From Holosporales bacterium (GTDB lineage Bacteria; Pseudomonadota; Alphaproteobacteria; Holosporales; Holosporaceae), in contig CANHKV010000001.1 in assembly GCA_947461445.1 (NCBI GenBank), forward strand, positions 1 to 64,000: DNA of 64,000 nt, given 5' to 3'. Within the stretch, counting starts at the first letter, position 1. Each line of letters starts with the position of its first letter. Below the pieces are notes generated by a model, which worked only from the letters and a program-made list of their open reading frames with translations, ran no database searches and was not told the DNA's origin. Shown piece by piece: positions 42,825 to 52,391 of the stretch. Made by a program: the position numbers and the translations under genes.

Positions 42825-43031
42825 GCCAATGTGTATCAGGCCTTTTACGCCCATTATTCCCGCAATGGTCAGGCCTGGTTATGGCGGGGAAAACCTGATT
42901 CCCGCGATTGTTTTTGGGCTTTTGCTTTGTGGGCTAAATATTTTGGAAAAAATATTAAAAAGGAGACAAAAAAAGAAAATGGACTGGTGGATTCATGGGG
43001 ATCTGTTCCTGTCAGAGAATTTGTGATATAG
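42825..43031 (+). pseudogene. Severed C-terminal part of the second amidase
   Basis: Directly after TGA 42822-42824, the same reading frame stays open for 68 codons to TAG 43031. Its start reads ANVYQAFYAHYSRNGQAW, matching AFLAHFSRNGQ in the C-terminal domain of the upstream paralogue, and its middle has FWAFALWAKYFGKN. No independent ribosome site is seen. It is therefore the detached tail of the amidase gene, unless the TGA is read through. Confidence 0.75.
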
Positions 43032-43137
43032 CTGAATCTGAAACATTATAAAACAGAACCCTTTACATTTTTTTCAAATTTTTCAATGATTATGGGGAAT
43101 GTAAGGCAGATTCACATCAAAACGGAGAATTTTAACG

Positions 43138-43677
43138 ATGAAACATTATATTTGGCTGAGTGTGTTATTGGCAATGGGCGTTGTTCAAGCTGCTGATGCG
43201 GCTAAGGCAGAAGAAAAAGTGGAAGCATCAACAGACGCCCCCGCAGCAGAAGATAATACAGACGCCCCCGCAGCAGAAGAGAGTGCAGAGGCCCCAGCAG
43301 CAGACGACGAAGCCGCATCAGGAGCCATTTCTGCCGATGCTGGAGAAGAAAGCAATTCAGAAGGAGATTCATCCAAAAAGTCCAAAAAATCTAAAAAGTC
43401 AAAAAGAAAAGGTAAAAAAGGTAAAAAAGGGAAAAAGAGCAGAAAAAGTCTCAAAAATAAAAATCACAGAAAAGGTCACAAGGGTGGAAGCAAAGTCTCT
43501 GCCCCCAGCAGCAGCGTATTGAATGCCTATATGAATCGTGTTCAGAATGGTGAAATGTACAGCAATGCCTCCGGTACCAGCATGACCGCAACCGTATCTG
43601 ATCAAGGTGGATGTGCCACAGGCAAGTGTGGTTTGGCCATAGCAGAACAAAGTGCCACACCAGAGGCCATGGCATAA
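43138..43677 (+). CDS. Exported Ala/Glu- and Lys-rich protein
   Basis: The 179-residue protein has a signal peptide (MKHYIWLSVLLAMGVVQA). Three regions follow: an acidic Ala/Pro/Asp repeat part (25-75, TDAPAAED-type units), a Lys/Ser/Gly-rich basic block (80-115) made of KKSKKSKK and GKKGKKGKK units, and a less biased C-terminus with two Cys in GGCATGKCG. A good ribosome site (GGAGA) precedes ATG. The charge arrangement, acidic then strongly basic, could bind polyanions such as wall teichuronates, LPS or nucleic acid; this is inference. It follows two amidase genes and has its own strong terminator. Confidence 0.7.
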   Translation: MKHYIWLSVLLAMGVVQAADAAKAEEKVEASTDAPAAEDNTDAPAAEESAEAPAADDEAASGAISADAGEESNSEGDSSKKSKKSKKSKRKGKKGKKGKKSRKSLKNKNHRKGHKGGSKVSAPSSSVLNAYMNRVQNGEMYSNASGTSMTATVSDQGGCATGKCGLAIAEQSATPEAMA

Positions 43678-43701
43678 CATACCTGGGTATGGCAATCAAA
43701 T

Positions 43702-43727
43702 AGAGGGCGGTTTTCTGCCCTCTTTTT
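43702..43727 (+). terminator. Rho-independent terminator
   Basis: AGAGGGC (43702-43708) pairs with GCCCTCT (43717-43723) around an 8-nt loop and is followed by TTTT. It lies 25 nt after the Lys-rich protein gene. The following roughly 270 bp up to rlmH contain no gene that I can see. Confidence 0.9.
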
Positions 43728-44000
43728 AATCTAATGGTGCCAATCAGATTAACGTATTAACCGATACTGCATTCAGTGTCTTTGCCAAAACCAATTATTG
43801 AAAAATACCAAATCTTTACAAGAAAAAAATCTGTTATTGGTATAATTTTTTGGATTAATCATTGGGCAACAGATGACACCATCGTTTTTAACAAAAAAGA
43901 GCCTGATCCAGCCCCTTCAAGATGCATGGGTGCTACCCATTTAAAATAAGACTTAAAATCAGGTATTCTGGATACCAGTTTCTGTTCCATAATCATAAAA

Positions 44001-44423
44001 ATGGCCAAGACCATACGAATTTATGCGGGAGGACGCATTAAAAACAGCGTTTTTCAAGACGCTTATGACGATTATCACAAACGCATTCGCCATTGGTCTG
44101 TGGAATTAACAGAGCTCAGCGACAAGCAGTTCCAAACCCTGTTGCCCAAAAACGAGCTGTGGATTGCATTGGATGAGCGTGGACAATCCTGGAATAGTGC
44201 TGAATTTTCTCACCACATGACACAATGGATACAGGGCCCATTGGTTCCATGTTTTATCATTGGCCCCAGTGATGGGCTGCCCCCCTGTATTCGCAGGCTG
44301 TGCTCTGTTGTGTTATCCTTTTCACCCATGACGTGGCCACACTTGATGGCGCGCGTTTTACTCATAGAGCAAGTGTATCGTGCGCAGCAGCGTACCTTGA
44401 ACCATCCGTACAGTTTTGTCTAA
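44001..44423 (+). CDS. rlmH: 23S rRNA pseudouridine(1915) methyltransferase RlmH
   Basis: RlmH is a SPOUT methyltransferase that makes m3-pseudouridine in helix 69 of 23S rRNA. The 140-residue product has the trefoil-knot SAM motifs: ELWIALDERGQSWNSAEF, FIIGPSDGLPP (usually IGGxxG, with the second Gly as Pro-Ser) and LSFSPMTWPHLMARVLLIEQVYRA, ending in NHPYSFV near the usual NHPYHR. Length is slightly short. It is transcribed on its own ahead of mutL. In many alphaproteobacteria rlmH follows rsfS, which is not here. Confidence 0.9.
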   Translation: MAKTIRIYAGGRIKNSVFQDAYDDYHKRIRHWSVELTELSDKQFQTLLPKNELWIALDERGQSWNSAEFSHHMTQWIQGPLVPCFIIGPSDGLPPCIRRLCSVVLSFSPMTWPHLMARVLLIEQVYRAQQRTLNHPYSFV

Positions 44424-44611
44424 ACAGGAATATTTCCCAGCATGGCCCAGTGGTGTTCCCCAATGGTACAAGGGGTGCATACCGACATGGCCTAAGGTTT
44501 TGTTAAAAAAGAATAAAATTTTATATTTTTTTATGATAAAATACAGCCAAATGGTACAGCAGTAAAACCCCATGCCAATCCAGGCGTGTGCTCTGTTTGA
44601 CGTGATAAAGC

Positions 44612-46600
44612 ATGATACGTCTGTTAGATTCCCATCTGATTAATCAAATTTCTGCAGGCGAAGTGGTGGAACGTCCTGCATCCGTATTAAAAGAGTTGAT
44701 TGAAAATGCTCTGGATGCGGGATCAAAACACATTACCATACGGTGGCGCCATGGTGGGCAGAGTATGCTAGAGGTCGAAGACGATGGGGCGGGCATTGTT
44801 CAAGATGAAATGCGTTTGGCACTGGCCCGACATGCCACATCAAAATTACGCATTCCAGAGGATTTATCGGCCATTTCTACCTTTGGATTTCGTGGAGAAG
44901 CCTTGGCGGCCATGGCGGCGGTGGCTAGGGTGTGTTTGACCAGCCGGGGTCAGGATCAAGAGCATGCCTGGTCGTTGTCGGTACATGGGGGACAAGAAAT
45001 TGAATTTTTACCATCCAATCGCCCTTGTGGAACATCGGTTCAAGTTCACGATTTGTTTTTTGCCACACCGGCACGTTTAAAATTTTTACGCTCTGAATCT
45101 GTGGAAAAACAGCACTTGTGGGATGTCGTGCATAAAATGATTGTGTCTCATCCAGACGTGGCGTTTTCCGTCCACAGCGATTCCCGCAGTATGGAATATG
45201 GCATAGGTATGGAAAAAAGACTTCATGATATTTTTGGCTCTTCTTTTCTGCAAAATTCTTTTTATGTGGATGCGCAACGTCATTCCTATGGGTTACATGG
45301 ATGGATTGGCTTACCAACCCATCATCGCGCCACGCCCGATCGGCAATTTTATTGCGTCAATGCACGCGCGGTTAAAGATAAATTTCTTGGGTCTGCGTTG
45401 CGTATTGCCTTTGGGGACACCATGCCAAAGGGGCGACATCCTGTGGGCGCCTTGTTTTTAACCTTGCCGTTATCGGATGTGGATGTGAATGTCCATCCGG
45501 CCAAAACAGAGGTGCGATTTTTGGATACCCGCTTTGTTCACGGATTTATAACGGGTGTGTTAAAGCAAGAAATTTGGAAAAATGGCCTGCGTGCATCCAC
45601 GTGGGGTGATGGGGTTGATAGAGCAAAACAAGGCTCTGGCCAAGAAAGCATTGGGGATGCTGTGGTGCAGAAACAGGCTGAACCATTAGGCTTGTCCGCC
45701 ATTGCTTCTGGTTTTTCACCCTATATTTCTCGTTTTGCATCCCCAGTGTATAACCCCTCAATGGCCAGAGAAGATCCTTATTTTACTCCAAAAACCCTAC
45801 AGAATCCGGTCCAGAATTCTGGGGGTATACGGGGTGAGCATGCACCCATTTCTCTATCCCGTCCCCTTATGCCCGAGGATCTGGGCAGGCTGTTCCCAAA
45901 ATCGAATCAACAGGGGCTTGAACAATCCCCTGATGCCGTGGTGGATGGACAAAAGAATGGTTCTGCCCACCAAACGTTGTTTGCCTCTGGGTCAGTACAC
46001 GGCCAAAATGAGGGACCGATTTTTGTGGATTTGGGCCAAGCCATCATGCAAATTCAAGACAGCTATATTGTGGCACGTGTTGATGCGGGGTTGGTTTTGG
46101 TCGACCCCCATGCCGCCCACGAGCGCATTGTTTTTGAATCCATGAAAATAGAATGGGCCAATGATGTGGGGCATATTAGCCCATTTTTATTGCCACCTCA
46201 GTGGTCGTTAACGCCCACAGAGCAGGATCACATGCAGGATATTCAAGAAAAAATGGCATGCTTGGGGTTTCAGTACGATTTAATGCCCGGGCAATGTCGA
46301 TTAAAAACGATACCCATGATTTTTCAGGGTTATCAGCCAGAAGATTTGGTTCGCCAATTGGTCGACCATGTTCATCAAGATGATTCGGTTCAAGACGTGG
46401 TTTTACGTTGGCGCAACGATATGATGGCCAATTGGGCCTGTCGTCAGAGTATAAAATTAGGCCAATCCATGACCATAGAATCCATGAATATTCTGTTGCG
46501 TCGTTTGGAACGTACCCCCCACGGCGCACAATGCAACCATGGGCGTTGTGTGTACCGTATTTTCAGGGCTAAAGATTTAAACCGTTTGTTTGATCGGTAA
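44612..46600 (+). CDS. mutL: DNA mismatch repair protein MutL
   Basis: MutL links MutS to downstream repair. The 662-residue protein has the GHKL ATPase (1-330): ISAGEVVERPASVLKELIENALDAG, EVEDDGAGI and TFGFRGEALAAMA. A variable linker covers about 335-465. The C-terminal dimerisation domain carries endonuclease-type motifs: DPHAAHERIVFE, equivalent to DQHA(X)2E(X)4E with Gln to Pro, then ACR (WACRQSIK), CNHGRC in place of CPHGRP, and FRA. An endonuclease-active MutL is likely, as in bacteria that lack MutH. mutS is not in this window. Confidence 0.95.
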   Translation: MIRLLDSHLINQISAGEVVERPASVLKELIENALDAGSKHITIRWRHGGQSMLEVEDDGAGIVQDEMRLALARHATSKLRIPEDLSAISTFGFRGEALAAMAAVARVCLTSRGQDQEHAWSLSVHGGQEIEFLPSNRPCGTSVQVHDLFFATPARLKFLRSESVEKQHLWDVVHKMIVSHPDVAFSVHSDSRSMEYGIGMEKRLHDIFGSSFLQNSFYVDAQRHSYGLHGWIGLPTHHRATPDRQFYCVNARAVKDKFLGSALRIAFGDTMPKGRHPVGALFLTLPLSDVDVNVHPAKTEVRFLDTRFVHGFITGVLKQEIWKNGLRASTWGDGVDRAKQGSGQESIGDAVVQKQAEPLGLSAIASGFSPYISRFASPVYNPSMAREDPYFTPKTLQNPVQNSGGIRGEHAPISLSRPLMPEDLGRLFPKSNQQGLEQSPDAVVDGQKNGSAHQTLFASGSVHGQNEGPIFVDLGQAIMQIQDSYIVARVDAGLVLVDPHAAHERIVFESMKIEWANDVGHISPFLLPPQWSLTPTEQDHMQDIQEKMACLGFQYDLMPGQCRLKTIPMIFQGYQPEDLVRQLVDHVHQDDSVQDVVLRWRNDMMANWACRQSIKLGQSMTIESMNILLRRLERTPHGAQCNHGRCVYRIFRAKDLNRLFDR

Positions 46601-46695
46601 ATCCCCCCATTGGTTCGCTCCCATTTTTAAGAGGTTTAGAAATCATTAAGTCTGTGGTATGGTGGTTTCTATATGGCTATTGAATAAAATGGTGT

Positions 46696-47754
46696 ATGAA
46701 TTTACCAGAATCGTTGTCAGAATCGTTGCCTGAATCTCTGTCAGTATCAGAGCCGGAATCTGGAATACTGCCCCATCAACACCCATCTGGGGCATCCAAT
46801 CTCAGCATCCAAGACATGAAGGATATGTTGGCACAGATGTGGGTCATTCGCAGATTCGAAGAAAAATGTGGTGAAATTTACACCGCTGGAAAAATCGCTG
46901 GGTTTTGTCATTTGTGTATCGGTCAAGAAGCCATATCCGTGGGGGCATCCAAGGCCATGGGACCAAAAGACACCATGATTACGGCCTATCGATCTCATGG
47001 ACAAGCCTTGGCGCGCGGTTTAACCCCCTTTCAAGTCATGGCGGAATTAATGGGTAAAGAGGGGGGCAGTTCCAAGGGAAAAGGCGGGTCTATGCACCTG
47101 TTTCACACAGAGCGTCTGTTTTATGGGGGGCATGGCATTGTGGGCGCCCAAACGGCATTGGGAACTGGGTTGGCTTTTGCCCATCAGTACAACAATGATG
47201 GCGGGGTGTGCATGACTTTTTTGGGCGATGGTGCCAGCAACCAGGGGCAATTTTTTGAATCCATGAACATGGCGTCTTTATGGAATTTACCTGTTTTATA
47301 CATCATTGAAAACAATGGATACAGCATGGGAACGGCGGTTTCGCGCGCATGCAGTGGCGGACCATTGCATCAACGGGGGTTGCCTTTTGGTATTCCTGGC
47401 TCGTTGGTCAAGGGGGATGATGTGGTGCAATTGTATGATGTATTTACAACCATGCTGGAAACCATTCGTACCACCAGTCGTCCCATGCTGCTAGAAATTG
47501 ATACCTATCGTTTCAAGGGGCATTCCATGTCGGATCCGGGAAAATATCGTACGCGAAAAGAGCTGGACGAGGCACGATCTAATCGTGATCCATTGTTGGT
47601 TTTATCTCATTATTTAAAAGAACGGGGTGAAAGCGATGACGATTTAGCCCAATTTGATCATCACGCCAAAGAATGCATAGAGCAGGCCTTTGCCATGGCT
47701 GATGCTGCACCAGAACCCAGTACAACCAGCCTATGGGAGGATATTTTACGATGA
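46696..47754 (+). CDS. pdhA: Pyruvate dehydrogenase E1 alpha subunit
   Basis: PdhA with PdhB forms the thiamine-dependent E1 that decarboxylates pyruvate. The 352-residue protein has an odd N-terminus (residues 2-25) with repeats of LPESLSES type before the normal fold. Core marks: [46 protein letters not shown] and the TPP motif [12 protein letters not shown] continuing to IIENN. The phosphorylation-loop-like RYRTRKEL region follows. It overlaps pdhB by 4 nt (ATGA), so the two are coupled. E2 (pdhC) and E3 are not within the window. Confidence 0.95.
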   Translation: MNLPESLSESLPESLSVSEPESGILPHQHPSGASNLSIQDMKDMLAQMWVIRRFEEKCGEIYTAGKIAGFCHLCIGQEAISVGASKAMGPKDTMITAYRSHGQALARGLTPFQVMAELMGKEGGSSKGKGGSMHLFHTERLFYGGHGIVGAQTALGTGLAFAHQYNNDGGVCMTFLGDGASNQGQFFESMNMASLWNLPVLYIIENNGYSMGTAVSRACSGGPLHQRGLPFGIPGSLVKGDDVVQLYDVFTTMLETIRTTSRPMLLEIDTYRFKGHSMSDPGKYRTRKELDEARSNRDPLLVLSHYLKERGESDDDLAQFDHHAKECIEQAFAMADAAPEPSTTSLWEDILR

Positions 47755-48749
47755 CTGTTTTACAAGCCACCACCACGTTAACAGTGCGCAAAGCATTGTA
47801 CGAAGCCATGGCCGAATCCATGCGTGCTGATCCACGGGTTTTTTTAATGGGAGAAGAGGTGGCTCAATACCAGGGAGCTTATAAAATCAGTCAAGGCATG
47901 TTGGAAGAATTTGGTCCAAAGCGTGTGATTGATACGCCCATTTCTGAATACGGATTTGCGGGCATTGGTGTGGGGGCAGCCTTTCACGGACTGTATCCCA
48001 TTGTGGAATTTATGAGCTTTAATTTTGCCATGCAGGCCATCGATCACATCATTAATTCTGCTGCAAAAACCTTGTATATGTCGGGTGGAACCATTACATG
48101 CCCCATCGTGTTTCGCGGTCCAAATGGCGCAGCAGCCCGGGTGGCGGCTCAACATTCCCAATGTTATGCCAGCTGGTATGCCCATTGTCCAGGATTGCGT
48201 GTGGTGGCGCCATATGATGCGCAAAGTGCCAAAGGGTTATTAAAGGCCGCCATTGCCGATCCAAACCCCGTGATTTTTCTGGAAAATGAAATACTGTATG
48301 GAAAATCTTTTCCGGTGTATGAAACCCATGAACCCATGTCCTTGGACAAAGCCATTATTCAGCGAAAGGGCCATGATGTGACAGTGGTGGCCTTTTCCTT
48401 GATGGTCGAGGTTGCGTTGCAAGCAGCAGAAGTTTTAGAGACAGAGGGCATTGATGTAGAAGTTGTGGATTTATGTGTGTTGCGTCCCTGGGACCAAGAA
48501 ACCATTTTAAAATCAGTGCATAAAACCCATCGATTGGTGACATTAGAGGAAGGGTGGCCCGTTTGTGGTATTGGATCAGAAATCATTGCGCACGTTACGG
48601 ATCATCGTTTTGATGATTTAGATGCGCCTCCCGTTCGTGTCACAGGCTTGGATGTGCCCATGTCTTATGCAGCCAATCACGAGCGCATGTCGCTGCCTTG
48701 TGTGCAACAGGTTGTCCAGGCGGTACGCAGCGTGATGGGCAGAGGTTAG
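47751..48749 (+). CDS. pdhB: Pyruvate dehydrogenase E1 beta subunit
   Basis: PdhB completes the alpha2-beta2 E1 that feeds acetyl-CoA synthesis. The 332-residue product (ATG 47751) begins with [19 protein letters not shown] and [18 protein letters not shown], then [18 protein letters not shown]. The transketolase C-terminal domain has [33 protein letters not shown] and [11 protein letters not shown]. Unlike some alphaproteobacterial PdhB proteins, no lipoyl domain is fused at the N-terminus. The start overlaps the pdhA stop. A long hairpin lies between it and the convergent YqaA-like gene. Confidence 0.95.
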   Translation: MTVLQATTTLTVRKALYEAMAESMRADPRVFLMGEEVAQYQGAYKISQGMLEEFGPKRVIDTPISEYGFAGIGVGAAFHGLYPIVEFMSFNFAMQAIDHIINSAAKTLYMSGGTITCPIVFRGPNGAAARVAAQHSQCYASWYAHCPGLRVVAPYDAQSAKGLLKAAIADPNPVIFLENEILYGKSFPVYETHEPMSLDKAIIQRKGHDVTVVAFSLMVEVALQAAEVLETEGIDVEVVDLCVLRPWDQETILKSVHKTHRLVTLEEGWPVCGIGSEIIAHVTDHRFDDLDAPPVRVTGLDVPMSYAANHERMSLPCVQQVVQAVRSVMGRG

Positions 48750-48945
48750 GGGGCTCTGCAAAGCATTTTCACGGGGTTGGGAGTCATCCTGAATGTGTGG
48801 CACCAGCCCATATCATTGTCTTTTATCCTATGGCAAAATCGGATGACACAGCCCCCCAGCAAACGGGTTCATCAGGGGGGGCAACAATGAGCAGCCAATG
48901 GGATTTCTATTGTTTTGATGCAGTTTAACGGTTTCCAATTCAAAC

Positions 48946-48980
48946 CCCTTGATAGGAAATTATTGTGATCCTATCAAGGG
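48946..48980. terminator. Long inverted repeat between pdhB and yqaA
   Basis: CCCTTGATAGG (48946-48956) and CCTATCAAGGG (48970-48980) form a perfect 11-bp stem with a 13-nt loop, between two convergent genes. No T-run follows, so it may act with Rho or protect the 3' ends of both transcripts. The 200 bp between it and pdhB show no gene. Confidence 0.6.
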
Positions 48981-48999
48981 CACCACAGGAAGCATTAAA

Positions 49000-49710
49000 T
49001 CAATGGGTTTTTAAGATTTTTATTAAAAAAGCCAAAAAACATCCTAATATCATGATCATAAAAAAACCATGCTTAATCCAATGTTGATACCGATTCAGGA
49101 TTTTCTGGGCCTGTTCTTGATACCGATGGATAATCACGGCCAATATGCCGAAACGAATGCCTCTGGCCAGCAAAGACGTGGCAAAAAAGGTTAAAAATGA
49201 AAACTGAGTCACACCAGAAATCAGCGCCATAAGTTTGTAAGGCACAGGGGAAAATCCCTTGGCAATAATGGCCCAGGCGCCCCAACGCTGCATCAATTCT
49301 TGAACGGTTAAAAAAACCTGTTCTCCACCGAATAATGGCAATACAGCAGCCCCCCAACGGTCATAAAACCAAAACCCAATGCCATAGGTGATGCACCCCC
49401 CCAGTGTGGAAAGAATGGCGCAGAGGGCCGCTAAAGCCCAGACTTTTTTAGGCTTTTTCAAGGCTTGCACAATGAAAAAGGGGTCAGGAGGAATGGGGAA
49501 AACACAACTTTCCAAAATGATAATGCTGTAAAACAATAGGCTGTAATAGAACCCATAGGACCGCGAAGGGGGCTGATGGACATCAGACAGCTGTGGCAAG
49601 ACGGATTCTAGGTTGTTGCAAATCAAGCGGTCATTTTTTTGTGCATCAACACAATGTGGCCCAGGGTTATGATCTGACAAGACAAGATCCCCAGGTAAAC
49701 CCCGCCCCAA
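49000..49710 (-). CDS. YqaA/DedA-like membrane protein
   Basis: The protein belongs to the SNARE-associated (DedA/VTT) superfamily, YqaA branch, whose members are small inner-membrane proteins linked to lipid or carrier handling. ATG 49710 would give 236 residues, but the first 35-40 are uncharacteristic and overlap fabH; a TTG near 49599 may be nearer the true start. Helices include FYYSLLFYSIIILESCVFPIPPDPF, ALAALCAILSTLGGCITYGIG and KGFSPVPYKLMALISGVTQFSFLTFF, which is the most typical YqaA segment, with LLARGIRFGILA after it. Confidence 0.82.
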   Translation of the reverse strand: MGRGLPGDLVLSDHNPGPHCVDAQKNDRLICNNLESVLPQLSDVHQPPSRSYGFYYSLLFYSIIILESCVFPIPPDPFFIVQALKKPKKVWALAALCAILSTLGGCITYGIGFWFYDRWGAAVLPLFGGEQVFLTVQELMQRWGAWAIIAKGFSPVPYKLMALISGVTQFSFLTFFATSLLARGIRFGILAVIIHRYQEQAQKILNRYQHWIKHGFFMIMILGCFLAFLIKILKTH

Positions 49711-50653
49711 AGGCCTGTAACAGAATCAATTGCCCTGGTTTTATGGTGTTGTTTTGGCGTGCTTTCCACCATGTTAAGGGAATGGATGCAGCAGACGTAT
49801 TGGCATGCATATCGCCTGTATACAACATTTTCCTATGATCAATGTTCATATCCGTGCACATGCGGTCCAAAATTCTTTTGTTTGCTTGGTGGGGAATAAT
49901 CCAATCCACATCAGCCAGATCAATGCTTTTTTCGGCTAACAGCGTATGGGTCGACGAAATCAATTGGGACACCGCTTCACGAAAAACGGCCTGACCATCC
50001 ATGACAATAACCCCCATGGGGTGATCAGCAGAAGGCGTCGTAACGTACAGGTCATGCAATGCTTTTCCATTTTTACCATCTGAAAACAAACAGTGACCAA
50101 TGATTCCACGATCACTGGATGCTGTGCGCGACAAGATAACGGCTCCTGCCCCATCACCAAACAGAATGGCCGTAGAGCGATCTTGCCAATTTAACAATCG
50201 CGTCATGGATTCGCTGCCTATAACCAGGGCATGATTCTTGTTTGATTGCATCAAATAGGATTCCGCCATGATGAGGGCAAATAAGAACCCACTGCACGCG
50301 GCATTCATATCAAAAGCAACGGCATGTTTTGAGCCCAGACCATCCAGAACAATGGTGGCTGTAGAGGGAAAAGCTTGATCTGGCGTTGATGTGGCCACAA
50401 TAATCAAGTCCAGGTCAGCACCATCCATATGGGCGTCGTGCAATGCCGATCGTGCGGCTGCAATGCCCATATCGCTGGTGGTTTCGTTCTCGCTGGCTCT
50501 GTGGCGCTGGGTAATTCCTGTGCGGGTGCGTATCCATGCGTCATCGGTGTTTAAATGGAATTCAGAGGATAATTGATCGTTATGAATGATGGTTTTCGGC
50601 AGATATCCTCCTACACCTGTGACCATACACCGTTGATTAGGATGTGAAGACAT
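49667..50653 (-). CDS. fabH: 3-oxoacyl-ACP synthase III (FabH)
   Basis: FabH condenses acetyl-CoA with malonyl-ACP to start fatty-acid synthesis. The 328-residue thiolase-fold enzyme has the catalytic Cys at about residue 120 in DMNAACSGFLFAL, His in WIIPHQANKRIL and Asn in MHANTSAASIPL. The N-terminus is canonical (VTGVGGYLPKTI, then DDAWIRTRTGI). The gene often follows plsX and precedes ihfA in proteobacteria; neither is here. It lies upstream of the YqaA-like gene on the same strand. fabZ and the FabK-like gene give it a partial fatty-acid pathway in this window. Confidence 0.95.
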   Translation of the reverse strand: MSSHPNQRCMVTGVGGYLPKTIIHNDQLSSEFHLNTDDAWIRTRTGITQRHRASENETTSDMGIAAARSALHDAHMDGADLDLIIVATSTPDQAFPSTATIVLDGLGSKHAVAFDMNAACSGFLFALIMAESYLMQSNKNHALVIGSESMTRLLNWQDRSTAILFGDGAGAVILSRTASSDRGIIGHCLFSDGKNGKALHDLYVTTPSADHPMGVIVMDGQAVFREAVSQLISSTHTLLAEKSIDLADVDWIIPHQANKRILDRMCTDMNIDHRKMLYTGDMHANTSAASIPLTWWKARQNNTIKPGQLILLQAFGAGFTWGSCLVRS

Positions 50654-50862
50654 TACAGAGTTATCCTGGTGTATAGATTCTTTCCAGTCTTCATAAGTGA
50701 TTTTTTCGGATCAATGTTTCCTTAGCATAAGCCAAATAGGATAATTTCTGCAAGAAGCCCCTATTCAGAATAATGGGAAACCTTTTGGGATACGGTACTA
50801 AAAGAGAGCTTTTTAAAACAATCCAGTTATAACCAAATAAAAGATATGGCTTGGTTGAAATC

Positions 50863-52293
50863 ATGATTTTGCGACTGTCTCTTGATCCAAAAAGTGGCCC
50901 CATTGGTGTGGCTTTGGGTTGGTTGGCTGTGATTTTGGGGATGTGCATGGGGGGGCATGGTCTTTGGGCCTGGATTCTTAAAGAGGGGATGGTTTATGCC
51001 TTTGCGTTCAGTGCATTAATGTCCGTAACCATTGGTGGGACAGCTGTTTTGGCATTTTCCAGCAAGCGCATCAGTGCCTTTTCCATGGGGCAAAGTTTCT
51101 TTTTGACCTTGGCCTTGTGGGTGGTTGTTTCCGTTTTATCTGCGTTACCCATTTACTTTTCTCCTATAAAACCCTCATTGGTGGATGCATTGTTTGAATC
51201 GGTTTCGGCATTGACGACGACAGGGTTAAGTTTGTTTGCAGAAAAGAGTTATGCGGAAACGAGTTTAAAATTTTGGGTGGTTTTTTTACAGTGGTTGGGT
51301 GGATTTGGCATTGTGATGACGGCCGTTATTTTATTGCCGGTATTGCGTATGGGCAGCGGGCAGTTAATGAGCGCAGAATCATCGGATCAATCAGAAAAAA
51401 TTGCACCCCGATCGGCCACAATGGCCACATATGTGTTGCTGGTGTATGGTCTGTTAACGGTGTGTGTGGGGTTATGTTTAAAATATTTCAGTGGCTTGCC
51501 CTGGTGGGACAGCATGACGTACGCCATAGCCAGCGTGTCAACGGGCGGCATTTCTATGTCCCAGTACAAGGTTTTGGATTTATCCGTGGGAACAAAAACC
51601 ATTTTATCCATGGGCATGCTGATGGGCAGTATAACATTGATTTTATTTGTACCCTTTTTTCGTGGAAAGTGGCGTGTTTTGCTCAAAGACGATCAAGTGA
51701 TTGGTATGTTCAAAATGCTGATGGTTACCTGTATTGGTGTGGCATTTTGGCATAAAAGCAGACCTCTGATTGATTCGGTTTTTATGAGTATATCGGCCGT
51801 ATCGGGGACTGGTTTTCCTTCGGAATCTATTTTTCACTTTGGCGGATTATTTTGGATTGTGACATTGATTGGGGGGTGCAGTGGGTCTGCATCTGGCGGA
51901 ATCAAGATTTTTAGATTGCAAATCATGTACCGTATGGCCAAAAATCATATTAATCGTATGCTGAATCCGTCTGGATTTTACCCCACGGTTTATAATGGAG
52001 AACGCCTAGGTAACACACAGGTTGATGCGGTTATGGCGGTGGTGTTTTTTTACCTGTTGGGGTGGATTTTGGCAACAACAGCATTAACATTGTGCGGTCA
52101 CACCTTGAACGATGCGTTTACGTTGGCGTCCAGTACATTAACCAACTCTGGATTGCCCTTGGGCCAATGGGCCGATCATGCCAATGATTTTTCATCGGCC
52201 AGTAAATGGATTTCCATGCTGACCATGTTAAGTGGTCGATTCGAATGTGTGACGTTGGTTGGGGCATTTCTTGCCCTGTTTCGATCGAAATGA
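50863..52293 (+). CDS. trkH: Trk-type potassium transporter subunit TrkH
   Basis: TrkH is the membrane pore of the Trk K+ uptake system, gated by the cytoplasmic TrkA. ATG 50863 gives 476 residues; TTG 50851 would add four. Four membrane-pore-membrane units are visible by their filter-like motifs: SVSALTTTGLSLF, ASVSTGGISM, AVSGTGFPSE and LTNSGLPLG, the selectivity filter region being TTGLS, STGGI, SGTGF and TNSG. Length matches the TrkH/KtrB family. trkA is not seen in the window. The gene is single. Confidence 0.93.
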   Translation: MILRLSLDPKSGPIGVALGWLAVILGMCMGGHGLWAWILKEGMVYAFAFSALMSVTIGGTAVLAFSSKRISAFSMGQSFFLTLALWVVVSVLSALPIYFSPIKPSLVDALFESVSALTTTGLSLFAEKSYAETSLKFWVVFLQWLGGFGIVMTAVILLPVLRMGSGQLMSAESSDQSEKIAPRSATMATYVLLVYGLLTVCVGLCLKYFSGLPWWDSMTYAIASVSTGGISMSQYKVLDLSVGTKTILSMGMLMGSITLILFVPFFRGKWRVLLKDDQVIGMFKMLMVTCIGVAFWHKSRPLIDSVFMSISAVSGTGFPSESIFHFGGLFWIVTLIGGCSGSASGGIKIFRLQIMYRMAKNHINRMLNPSGFYPTVYNGERLGNTQVDAVMAVVFFYLLGWILATTALTLCGHTLNDAFTLASSTLTNSGLPLGQWADHANDFSSASKWISMLTMLSGRFECVTLVGAFLALFRSK

Positions 52294-52391
52294 AATGGAT
52301 AAAACACTGGATTCCAAGGATTTTTAATCTTGTCATTTCGGTTTATTTTCTGTACAGTGTGATGAAAGTCCAGAAAGCCCATTAGGACCTG

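Noticed and set aside
42766-43026. 86-codon frame overlapping the end of the second amidase
   Set aside because: It is out of frame with the amidase continuation, which has clear homology to the upstream paralogue.
49598-49710. Full N-terminus of the YqaA-like protein from ATG 49710
   Set aside because: The first 35-40 residues do not resemble the family and lie over the fabH end; kept in the coordinates only because no better ATG exists.
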